DNA of 7,244 nucleotides, from assembly GCA_031287135.1 (NCBI GenBank), contig JAITTK010000044.1, positions 1 to 7,244 on the forward strand, written 5' to 3'. The translations under genes and the position numbers were made by a program. Origin of the DNA: Candidatus Methanoplasma reticulitermitis (GTDB taxonomy: Archaea > Thermoplasmatota > Thermoplasmata > Methanomassiliicoccales > Methanomethylophilaceae). The notes under the pieces were generated by a model, which was not told the origin of the DNA, searched no databases, and saw only the letters and a list, made by a program, of their open reading frames with translations. Below, in pieces: positions 1 to 5,286 of this stretch (position 1 is the first letter of the stretch; every line of letters starts with the position of its first letter).

Positions 1-174
1 CTAAGTGACCGCGAGTTCTTTGCCGGAGATAACAGGCCGGGGAGCAAAGGTCTGATAGGCAGGGCGGCCGTAGATGCTGTGGAATCCAAATTCGGAGAGA
101 GCGAAATTGGCAAGCTCCAGATATACGGCACGAAAGTTTCCGCCGCAGAGTACGTCAGAAAACTAAAGAGATAA
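1..174 (+). CDS. C-terminal end of an unrecognised protein (partial)
   Basis: Reading frame 1 is open from the left edge to a TAA at 172-174, giving 57 residues that begin LSDREFFAGDNRPGSKG and end with the basic tail EYVRKLKR. The start lies outside the window. The codons match those of the other genes here (ATA for Ile, AGG/AGA for Arg), which supports real coding. The segment is soluble and mixed in character, with no cysteine motif or membrane span. I do not recognise the family, and too little is visible to assign a function. The gene runs in the same direction as the small gene at 199, with only 24 bases between them, but a TATA-like element at the junction suggests the small gene can be transcribed on its own. 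Confidence 0.7.
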   Translation, partial: LSDREFFAGDNRPGSKGLIGRAAVDAVESKFGESEIGKLQIYGTKVSAAEYVRKLKR

Positions 175-179
175 ATATA
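172..179 (+). promoter_or_regulatory. Candidate TATA box for the small gene at 199
   Basis: TAAATATA overlaps the TAA stop of the upstream gene and is centred about 24 bases before the ATG at 199. That is the distance expected for an archaeal TATA box when transcription starts at or within a few bases of the start codon. No Shine-Dalgarno is seen before the ATG, which fits a leaderless transcript. The assignment rests on motif and spacing only. Confidence 0.45.
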
Positions 180-198
180 CAGATGCATGTGACATTAC

Positions 199-498
199 AT
201 GGACTGTGAGGCGGCATTAAAAGAGATGATGGATCGTTCGGACAGTAACCGTGCTTACAAACACGCTATGTGCATGTCGTTGCTTCAGGAGAAGGCCGGC
301 CTCAGTTATGAAGAGGCCAGGGCTGTTTTGTACGTCAATTGGGAGACAATATTCGGCCTGGCCGCGGAATTCGGCATATCGAACGAGGACGTATTCAATC
401 TTCGCCGGCGCGGCATGGACAAGATCGATGCTATCGGAGTGACCGTGGATGAGCTCTGCGGAGAATTCAGATTGCCGTTGTGTATGGTCGATCCCTAA
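199..498 (+). CDS. Small protein of unknown function (99 aa)
   Basis: ATG at 199 to TAA at 496-498 encodes 99 residues that I do not recognise. The protein is soluble, mildly acidic and probably all helical. Three short segments share a pattern of Gly, aliphatic, Ser/Thr, any, then an acidic pair: GLSYEEA (34-40), GISNEDV (59-65) and GVTVDEL (80-86). This suggests a small array of helical hairpins or a degenerate internal repeat. Cysteines are scattered (3, 25, 87, 95) and form no CxxC pair, so a zinc site is unlikely. The ATG at 183 is out of frame and stops at once, so 199 is the first usable start. There is no clear ribosome binding site, and a TATA-like element sits at 172-179. The gene converges on the minus-strand operon ending at 569. 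A DNA-binding role cannot be excluded (ISNEDVFNLRRRGM could be a helix-turn-helix), but this is weak. Confidence 0.65.
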   Translation: MDCEAALKEMMDRSDSNRAYKHAMCMSLLQEKAGLSYEEARAVLYVNWETIFGLAAEFGISNEDVFNLRRRGMDKIDAIGVTVDELCGEFRLPLCMVDP

Positions 499-504
499 GG
501 CGAT

Positions 505-519
505 TGCCGTACATCGGCA
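505..519 (+). terminator. Weak hairpin after the small gene
   Basis: TGCCG and CGGCA form a 5-bp stem around a 5-base loop seven bases after the stop codon at 498. The following bases (TATTACAAACT) are only mildly T-rich, so this is at best a weak plus-strand terminator. It could also be a chance hairpin. Confidence 0.22.
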
Positions 520-543
520 TATTACAAACTCCTTATAGAACCT

Positions 544-567
544 AAAAAAAACCGGCCGTGAGGCCGG
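544..567 (-). terminator. Intrinsic terminator of the five-gene operon
   Basis: On the minus strand, CCGGCC and GGCCGG form a perfect 6-bp GC stem around a 4-base loop (567-552), followed directly by eight T residues (551-544). The stem begins one base after the TGA stop of the SPFH gene. In archaea the oligo-T stretch alone is an efficient terminator, and the stem may add 3' end protection. This marks the end of the operon. Confidence 0.85.
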
Positions 568-568
568 A

Positions 569-1654
569 TCAGTTTAACTGTTCAGAGCAGTAGGGGCAGT
601 ATTTCGGTGTCTTCGGAAGACCGCTCAGGTCCTCCCCGCAATACGGACAGTTCCTGAATTTCTTTCCGTTCCCCGCCGTGCCCCCGTCGACCGCGGCCTT
701 CTGCGCCGGCTGGCCCTGGGCCGCCATCGGGGACGGTTGGCCGCAGGAACTGCAGTACTTGTACGGATAATCGTTCAGACCGCCGCATGTGGGGCACATG
801 ACCTTTGTCTGCTGCTGTTGCTGCTGGACACCCTGCACCGGCTGCTGCTGAAGCTGCTGGTACATCTGAGGGAACAGTAGCATGCCGGCACCCATCGCGG
901 CGCCTCCGGTCGAATCCCCGATAGCATCCGCCATCCTCTCCATGACCTCGTACCTCTTGAAGGCCTCTCCGTTCTTGCTGCTGAACTGAAGATAGTTGAA
1001 GACCTTCTGACGGTCCTCGTCCGTCGTGAGCACCTCGTTGATCTTCAGCGAAAGGAGTTCTATCCCCCTCTGCGCAAAATAGTGCTCGATGAGGATCTTC
1101 GTGTTCGTGGATGCCTTCTCCAGATTCTCCATGATATCCATGTAGTACTGGGTGTTCATCTGCTGGATTATCTGTTCGTTGATGAAACTCTTCATGAACG
1201 AGTTCACATCGCCGGTGGAGTATGTGTTAAGCCCTCCCAGGACCTGGGTGTAGAACGCGGATACGTCGTTTATTCTGAACTGGAAATCCCCGTTCGCCAT
1301 TAGGACTATCGGAACCTCGTATTCCTCGGCCGCCCTGATCATGCTCCTGATGCCCCACTTCCCGTTGAACATCTTCAGAGAGATGAACACTATCCAGACC
1401 TTGAACGGCGTCTCTTTGTAACCGAGCGCCATGTTATACAGTTTAGTGAGCCACGGTATGTTGGCCGAGGTCACTACATGTCTCCCGGGTTCCAGCATCC
1501 CCGTCAGCTGCCCGTCCCTTATGAAAAGAGCAACGGCGTGTTCGGGCACGGTGACCGATGTTATCGTCCTGAGGTCTTCGTTCTCCGACCTGTATATTAT
1601 GTCGTCCGGCCCTTGGTCGGCCCAGAATACCACATTTGTCTTTTTCTCTGCCAT
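569..1654 (-). CDS. SPFH/Band 7 protein, YdjI type, with two C-terminal zinc ribbons
   Basis: This 361-residue protein is the last gene of the operon. Residues about 8-225 match the YdjI-like branch of the SPFH/Band 7 fold, often labelled 'virion core protein-like'. Landmarks are VVFWADQGPDDIIYR near the start, PEHAVALFIRDGQLTGMLEPGRH (about 37-59), the VWIVFISLKMFNGKWG strand pair (86-101), MANGDFQFRIND (119-130) and a helical stalk ending near YLQFSS. A Gly/Met/Gln-rich linker (about 248-283) leads to two zinc ribbons, C287/C290 with C301/C304 and C336/C339 with C353/C356. SPFH proteins form oligomeric membrane-associated scaffolds, and Bacillus YdjI helps bring PspA to the membrane. There is no true transmembrane segment, so membrane contact would be peripheral. 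Start choice: a GTG at 1663 is also in frame, but the ATG at 1654 has GGTGA five bases upstream, complementary to the 16S rRNA tail. The exact role here is inferred. Confidence 0.9.
   Translation of the reverse strand: MAEKKTNVVFWADQGPDDIIYRSENEDLRTITSVTVPEHAVALFIRDGQLTGMLEPGRHVVTSANIPWLTKLYNMALGYKETPFKVWIVFISLKMFNGKWGIRSMIRAAEEYEVPIVLMANGDFQFRINDVSAFYTQVLGGLNTYSTGDVNSFMKSFINEQIIQQMNTQYYMDIMENLEKASTNTKILIEHYFAQRGIELLSLKINEVLTTDEDRQKVFNYLQFSSKNGEAFKRYEVMERMADAIGDSTGGAAMGAGMLLFPQMYQQLQQQPVQGVQQQQQQTKVMCPTCGGLNDYPYKYCSSCGQPSPMAAQGQPAQKAAVDGGTAGNGKKFRNCPYCGEDLSGLPKTPKYCPYCSEQLN
809..859 (-). repeat. Glutamine-codon (CAG/CAA) tract in the SPFH linker
   Basis: The coding strand has runs of CAG with an occasional CAA for residues about 266-282 of the SPFH protein (QQLQQQPVQGVQQQQQQ). 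It sits between the SPFH stalk and the first zinc ribbon, as a flexible linker would. Triplet runs like this can change length by slippage, so the number of glutamines may differ between strains. Confidence 0.6.
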
Positions 1655-1659
1655 CTCAG

Positions 1660-1666
1660 TCACCTT
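1660..1666 (-). promoter_or_regulatory. Ribosome binding site deciding the SPFH start
   Basis: AAGGTGA on the minus strand overlaps the TAA stop of the preceding gene and lies five bases before the ATG at 1654. GGTGA is complementary to the UCACC of the archaeal 16S rRNA 3' end. This favours the ATG at 1654 over the in-frame GTG at 1663, which itself overlaps the motif. Confidence 0.55.
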
Positions 1667-2195
1667 ATTCCTTGAATCCCTTCATGACGGTCTCTCTTCC
1701 GTTGTAGTCCTCTATGAGCCTGTCGATCGTCATCTCCAGCTCCCTCAGGGGGATTTTTATGTTCGTCTCCCCCGCATCTATCCTGCTGACGAGTTCCGAC
1801 GTCTGCTCTTTCAGAGAATTCGCGTCGTCCATCAGTTTCGCGTCCCATTCGATCAGTGCGTCGAGCTCCGTTTCGAGGATCTTGACGGACGAATGGAATG
1901 CGCTGTATCCGTTGACCGCTTTCTTGACATCGGTGCAGTAGCGGTCTGCTTTGCTCCTGATCCTTTCGGCATCCCTCATCAGGCTGAGGTCGTTCAGCGT
2001 GACCCTCTGCACCGTGGAGAGGTCCAGCTTTGCTCTGTCGAGGATCCTGGCCACCTCTGTCCTGACCGCCCTGTCCTCGTCCCTGCGGAGGTTCTTCTCC
2101 CTGTATCCCTTGTATATCGGTATGTATAACCCTATCCTCTCTACAAGGGACTGATTCTTCTTGATTTGACTCTCTACCGTATCGTTCAGTGACAT
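1665..2195 (-). CDS. Helical protein with GYREK motif, SPFH partner
   Basis: This 176-residue protein is almost entirely helical and strongly charged. The N-terminal part carries IYKGYREKNLRRDEDRAVR (27-45), which I recall as the hallmark of a conserved uncharacterised family encoded beside YdjI-like SPFH genes in diverse prokaryotes; a profile search should confirm that. The rest, about 45-165, has long amphipathic and probably coiled-coil helices, including KILETELDALIEWDAKLMDDANSLKEQTSELVSRI split across 105-139. There is no signal peptide, membrane span or cysteine pair (single Cys at 87). The ATG follows the stop codon of the membrane-protein gene with no gap and has a strong ribosome binding site (GGAGGAG, six bases upstream). 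The next gene begins within about 10 bases of its stop. It may be a soluble partner or adaptor of the SPFH scaffold; the role is inferred. Confidence 0.85.
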   Translation of the reverse strand: MSLNDTVESQIKKNQSLVERIGLYIPIYKGYREKNLRRDEDRAVRTEVARILDRAKLDLSTVQRVTLNDLSLMRDAERIRSKADRYCTDVKKAVNGYSAFHSSVKILETELDALIEWDAKLMDDANSLKEQTSELVSRIDAGETNIKIPLRELEMTIDRLIEDYNGRETVMKGFKE

Positions 2196-2561
2196 TTACA
2201 GCTCCTCCTTCTTTCCATTCTCCAGCGCGACCGATATGCCGACCAGTGCCAGCGCTATCAGGAACACGGCGACCAGTATCCAGATGCTCAGGTCGGTGAA
2301 CATGTGCAATATGCCCAGGAGCCCGATCACCGCAAGGAGTATGGCCGGCACCATCATGTATATGGAATCGGAAGGGCCGAATTTCCCGATCTCGCCCGAA
2401 TACATGAATGACATGACAAACAGCGCTGTGCCGAATATCAGAATGGTCACCCACAATATTATCATCGGTCCGTGATCCGTCACGGAAAAGACTATCAACC
2501 CGGCCGCCAGCGATATTATGAATAATCCCAGCGTGACTGCCGATAATGTTCTGCTTTTCAT
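2196..2561 (-). CDS. Four-span membrane protein of unknown function
   Basis: This 121-residue protein has four predicted membrane segments at about 7-27, 31-53, 67-87 and 91-112. A basic N-terminus (MKSR) and the charged tail ENGKKEEL suggest both ends lie in the cytoplasm. The only sizeable loop is about 54-66 (YSGEIGKFGPSDS). No catalytic or transporter motif is recognisable. It is the only integral membrane protein of the operon and so may anchor or sense the membrane for the zinc-ribbon and SPFH proteins; this is inference from context. The ATG has GGAAGGGG six bases upstream, and the gene starts 22 bases after the previous stop. Its stop codon directly abuts the next ATG, so translation of the two is probably coupled. 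Confidence 0.85.
   Translation of the reverse strand: MKSRTLSAVTLGLFIISLAAGLIVFSVTDHGPMIILWVTILIFGTALFVMSFMYSGEIGKFGPSDSIYMMVPAILLAVIGLLGILHMFTDLSIWILVAVFLIALALVGISVALENGKKEEL
2202..2208 (-). promoter_or_regulatory. Strong Shine-Dalgarno inside the membrane-protein gene
   Basis: GGAGGAG lies in the last codons of the four-span protein (encoding part of KKEEL) and sits six bases before the ATG at 2195. It fixes that start and indicates independent, efficient initiation for the helical protein despite the zero-base junction. Confidence 0.75.
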
Positions 2562-2567
2562 TTGTTT

Positions 2568-2575
2568 CCCCTTCC
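2568..2575 (-). promoter_or_regulatory. Shine-Dalgarno of the four-span membrane protein
   Basis: GGAAGGGG on the minus strand sits six bases before the ATG at 2561, within the 22-base gap after the zinc-ribbon protein's TAA. It supports the chosen start and the membership of this gene in the same transcript. Confidence 0.6.
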
Positions 2576-2583
2576 TTTTTTGT

Positions 2584-4137
2584 TTAGACTATTATCATCT
2601 GCGAGGGATTCATCCTCTTAACGCGTTCCGGTACGAGTTTGCCGAACCCCTGCGGGACCTCGACATGATCACCCCGGATATCACATGGTATATAGATAAG
2701 GGATTTCACGTACGGGTTGCTGAGCCTGAGTTTGGAATCCTGTCCGGTACAGGTCGCAAGATATTCGCTCACCAGCTTCCTGGCTTCTTTTTCCGTGCTC
2801 AGGGGGACCGCGATCTTCCGTGCCCCCGGGGGATTCTGTCTCGCGGTGTCCGACAGTTCCCCTATTCCCTCCCCGCCGCTTATGCTCTTCTCGGTTCCCT
2901 TTATCCCGGAGAGTATGCTCTTCTCGGGCCTTATCGAGAATATGTCCGTAAGCCCGCTTCTGGGATCGTTCAGACACTTGGGATCGATAACGAAGTCCGC
3001 CGGTATCAGCAGGTCCTCCGTGACCTCGACGCTCTTCTTTGCCCACATAGCACCGGATTGGAAGCTGTATCTTAGATCTATGTCCCAGAAAGGTACCAGC
3101 AGATTCCCGGATCCGGATGTTATCGGCAGTGTCCCTCCCGCTTTCGCGCTCAACACCTCGGACAGGTTTGAGAACACCTCGTCGAACCTGTCTTTGTTAC
3201 CGAGCAGGAACCCCCATTTACCTGTCTTAGGGTAGTCGAACCCCATTATCTTCTTCACGGTATTGAGTATCTCCAGCGGGTCTGCCGCGATACCTTTGGT
3301 CATGAACCCCGCGAGATCGGAGAGTATCTTGGCCTGAGTGATCTCCATCTCCACCGCCTGGTACATTATCCCGAGCGTCAGGTCCGTGCTTACGGCGGCT
3401 TTGACTTTGACGAGCTGTGCGTGCCCGTTCTCGAAGTATGGCAGGCTTCCCATGCTGTTTCCGTTCAGGAGCATCTCGCATCCCGTGCAGATCCCGGCAA
3501 GCGCCAGGAAACGGTCCGCCGCGGGCCCGTATCCCCTGATCTTCCCGAAGGCAGCGGATGCTTCCGTGAAGTTATTGGCCATGAGTGCATACCTTCCGGG
3601 TTTGTCTTCGTGGAGGAGTTTCGTGTTGTTTATCAGCATGGCATATCCAAGTGCCATTTCCTCTGCGGACGTGACCATCCCCTTTGAGTTCTCGTCGACC
3701 GCCAGTGCCTCAATGCTCTTGACCCTCGCATTGAATCCGAATGCGTCGGTGGAAGAGTGGGCGGGCGCTGCGCTGCTGTCGGTTGTGAATGGGAGCACCA
3801 TCAGGGGGTTCGACAGCAGAGAATTGGTGGCGAACCTGTATTCAGAATATTCGATGTCGATCCTGGGTTTGATGCTGTTGTTGAATATGCTGAACCTTGC
3901 GACCGAGTCCACATTTTCGGTCTGAGCCAGGGAGAAACCGCCCGGTATGGTCTTGCTGATCCATGACTGAATCTGACCCATCATCTGATCCAGATATGCT
4001 TTGGCATCCATTCTCTGTTGTGATGTGCCGCAGCTTGAGCAGGTTATATACGGGGAATCCGACTCCAGCGCCTTACTGTCCAACGGGGCGCCGCAGTACT
4101 TGCACCTGAGCATCACCATCTCATCCAATTTCTTCAC
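2584..4137 (-). CDS. Large protein with N-terminal zinc ribbon, function unknown
   Basis: This 517-residue protein begins with a classic zinc ribbon, C12KYCGAP and C33SSCGTS, of the kind that often opens proteins in SPFH/YdjI neighbourhoods. The remaining roughly 470 residues have no membrane span and no enzyme motif I recognise. A helical middle (about 140-330) is followed by a more strand-rich region with VPFWDIDLRYSFQSG (348-362) and DLLIPADFVIDP (375-386), then a Gly/Ser-rich stretch (about 408-440) and a C-terminal domain containing SLIYIPCDIRGD (479-490). It may be a scaffold or adaptor that pairs with the TPR-like protein made just before it. The start codon is GTG at 4137, whose GTGA overlaps the upstream TGA by four bases. 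ATG codons at 4119 and 4113 are in frame and would still keep the zinc ribbon, so the true start is uncertain by up to eight residues. The stop is TAA at 2584-2586. Confidence 0.85.
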   Translation of the reverse strand: MKKLDEMVMLRCKYCGAPLDSKALESDSPYITCSSCGTSQQRMDAKAYLDQMMGQIQSWISKTIPGGFSLAQTENVDSVARFSIFNNSIKPRIDIEYSEYRFATNSLLSNPLMVLPFTTDSSAAPAHSSTDAFGFNARVKSIEALAVDENSKGMVTSAEEMALGYAMLINNTKLLHEDKPGRYALMANNFTEASAAFGKIRGYGPAADRFLALAGICTGCEMLLNGNSMGSLPYFENGHAQLVKVKAAVSTDLTLGIMYQAVEMEITQAKILSDLAGFMTKGIAADPLEILNTVKKIMGFDYPKTGKWGFLLGNKDRFDEVFSNLSEVLSAKAGGTLPITSGSGNLLVPFWDIDLRYSFQSGAMWAKKSVEVTEDLLIPADFVIDPKCLNDPRSGLTDIFSIRPEKSILSGIKGTEKSISGGEGIGELSDTARQNPPGARKIAVPLSTEKEARKLVSEYLATCTGQDSKLRLSNPYVKSLIYIPCDIRGDHVEVPQGFGKLVPERVKRMNPSQMIIV

Positions 4138-5054
4138 CGTCTTATCGCGGAATAGGCGGCAACGCTGCTTATCTCGGCACGCAGTCTTGCCTCCATCGCC
4201 CTCATTTCCTGCATGGCCCTCTCATGATAGTCCCTTGCGATCTCATCCGATCTTCTGGAGATCGATGTGTAGCACGGCCTGCACACGTAGACCGAATTGT
4301 AGTCGTTCGGGGCGGATTTCAGAATATCGTCGTCGGAGTTCCTCATGAACGGGCTTATGTCGCTGGACATGGCCAGGAAATGCACGCCTTCTCCCGTGGA
4401 AGGCCTTCCGCAGATCCAGCATTTCACGGATTTCGAGTATGCCTTTATGAGGTTCATGTCATTCTGACCGTCCTCTCCGAGCTGCTTGCGGCAAGTGTAT
4501 GCGTTCTGGAGCAGTTCGGCGGCCTTTTTCGGATCCGCCATGACCGCTCCCGCGGCCAGGCTCTCGTATCCCCAGGCTTGTATGTAGAGGGCTTCTTTGA
4601 TACCCGTATTGACCTGTATGCCGACAATCTCGCTGATCATTATCGTGTCGTTGCCTATCTGGGACTGGTACTTCCTTGCCAGATCGAGGAATCGGTTTCC
4701 CTTCTCCTCGAGTGCCGCCGGATTGTTGCCCGGCATCCTGCCGATGCTCATGCGTTCGGCGAGGAGCCTGCATTCCGTCCCGAGCCTTGAAGGATCTATC
4801 TCGGTCAGACCGAATTCGAATCCCTCGTTGATCTTCTCGAGGCTCGATGCCAACCTGGCGTACCTCTCCGGGCTATTATTGTTAAGACATGCGTCTATTA
4901 TGTCGATGTATATACCCGCGAGCACTGCCTCCCTGCCGCCCTTCTCAATGGTCTTTTCGAAGTTCTTCCTGGCTTTGGCATATTCTTTCCTTTTGACGAG
5001 ATCGGTGCCTTGATCGAACAGTGCATCGCCGGATTTGAAAACGCTGAGTACCAT
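4134..5054 (-). CDS. TPR-like protein with paired CxxC zinc site
   Basis: First gene of the operon, 306 residues. Residues about 8-40 (ALFDQGTDLVKRKEYAKARK and following) look like a tetratricopeptide repeat, and the helical N-terminal two thirds probably continues as a solenoid used for protein contacts. Next comes CWICGRP (212-218), then GEGVHFLAMSSDISPFM (221-237), and CRPCYTSISRR (258-268). The two CxxC pairs, 43 residues apart, probably bind one zinc ion, with His225 nearby. A long charged helix (about 268-300) closes the protein. There is no signal peptide or membrane span. The ATG at 5054 was chosen because GGGGGG lies seven bases upstream and the TPR begins right after. An in-frame extension to 5132 would need a TTG start and adds sequence unlike a protein N-terminus. 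The stop overlaps the next gene's GTG by four bases. The molecular function is unknown. Confidence 0.85.
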   Translation of the reverse strand: MVLSVFKSGDALFDQGTDLVKRKEYAKARKNFEKTIEKGGREAVLAGIYIDIIDACLNNNSPERYARLASSLEKINEGFEFGLTEIDPSRLGTECRLLAERMSIGRMPGNNPAALEEKGNRFLDLARKYQSQIGNDTIMISEIVGIQVNTGIKEALYIQAWGYESLAAGAVMADPKKAAELLQNAYTCRKQLGEDGQNDMNLIKAYSKSVKCWICGRPSTGEGVHFLAMSSDISPFMRNSDDDILKSAPNDYNSVYVCRPCYTSISRRSDEIARDYHERAMQEMRAMEARLRAEISSVAAYSAIRR

Positions 5055-5061
5055 CTCTACG

Positions 5062-5067
5062 CCCCCC
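5062..5067 (-). promoter_or_regulatory. G-run ribosome binding site of the operon's first gene
   Basis: Six consecutive G residues on the minus strand sit seven bases before the ATG at 5054. This is an imperfect match to the usual GGAGG, but it can pair with the pyrimidine-rich 16S rRNA tail with one G-U wobble. It is the main argument for starting the TPR-like protein at 5054. Confidence 0.45.
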
Positions 5068-5086
5068 TTTGTAGATGTATTGCTGT

Positions 5087-5099
5087 CATAAAGATAAAG
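5087..5099 (-). promoter_or_regulatory. Candidate TATA region of the five-gene operon
   Basis: CTTTATCTTTATG on the minus strand is the most AT-rich, TATA-like stretch close to the first gene. Transcription starting about 25 bases downstream would leave a short leader of roughly 15 bases that still contains the G-run ribosome binding site. A second AT-rich element (AATTAATT, 5150-5157) could be an alternative with a leader of about 70 bases. Neither is a strong match. Confidence 0.33.
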
Positions 5100-5239
5100 A
5101 TTGCTTAAGGCGGAATGTGCTTTGCGTCGCAATAACAGCTGAATCCTGGAATTAATTGTCTCCTGATTCTGCCCGCTTTGTACGGTTTTTCCTTCAACCA
5201 GCGTGATCTTCTGACTTAAACGATATGACTCTGAATGCC
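5100..5239. other. Divergent intergenic stretch without a recognisable feature
   Basis: This part of the 264-base region between the divergent TPR-like gene and glnN shows no convincing ORF, tRNA, hairpin terminator or repeat. It contains scattered AT-rich elements (minus-strand AATTAATT near 5150, plus-strand TTAAACGATA near 5216) that could be upstream promoter parts. I see nothing else in it. Confidence 0.4.
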
Positions 5240-5257
5240 ATTAGACATTCATCTAAT
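5240..5257. promoter_or_regulatory. Upstream dyad (ATTAGA-N6-TCTAAT) before glnN
   Basis: ATTAGA and TCTAAT are perfect 6-base inverted repeats separated by six bases, the geometry of a site for a dimeric helix-turn-helix regulator. It lies about 30 bases ahead of the glnN TATA box. It shares the TCTAATCAT sequence with the downstream dyad (5252-5260 and 5271-5279, 19 bases apart), so the same protein could bind both on one face of the helix. The arm-N6-arm layout resembles the GGAA-N6-TTCC operators of the methanogen nitrogen repressor NrpR, but the arms are different, so identity of the regulator is not claimed. Confidence 0.5.
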
Positions 5258-5268
5258 CATGTATGGTT

Positions 5269-5286
5269 TTTCTAATCATTTAGAAA
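5269..5286. promoter_or_regulatory. Promoter-proximal dyad (TTTCTAA-N4-TTAGAAA) before glnN
   Basis: TTTCTAA and TTAGAAA form perfect 7-base inverted repeats around TCAT. The right arm ends two bases before the TATA box and overlaps the purine-rich BRE position, so a bound protein would be expected to block TBP/TFB access. It could also form a weak hairpin, but as it lies upstream of the predicted transcription start it more likely acts as DNA. Confidence 0.55.

Noticed and set aside
809..860. Possible short tandem-repeat array or CRISPR-like structure from CTG triplets
   Set aside because: There are no spacers or repeat units of the right size; the triplets simply encode a glutamine-rich linker in frame.
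569..1654. Viral origin suggested by the 'virion core protein' label used for this SPFH family
   Set aside because: The label is historical; the family is cellular and widespread, and no phage or virus gene is nearby.
1431..2129. Plus-strand open frame of 232 codons across the SPFH and helical-protein genes
   Set aside because: It lies antisense to two well-supported genes, has no recognisable domain, and its composition is that of a shadow frame.
1660..2454. Minus-strand open frame of 264 codons spanning two operon genes
   Set aside because: It is the alternative frame of the same strand, rich in Arg/His/Gly as out-of-frame reading gives, and conflicts with two genes that have good ribosome binding sites.
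3338..3925. Plus-strand open frame of 195 codons opposite the 517-residue protein
   Set aside because: Antisense shadow with no motif, no promoter and no ribosome binding site.
5055..5132. N-terminal extension of the TPR-like protein to 5132
   Set aside because: It would need a TTG start, lacks a ribosome binding site, and covers the likely promoter. The ATG at 5054 with the G-run upstream is better.
5100..5239. Possible tRNA or small RNA in the divergent intergenic region
   Set aside because: No cloverleaf, T-loop (GTTCRA) motif, strong hairpin or terminator was found on either strand.
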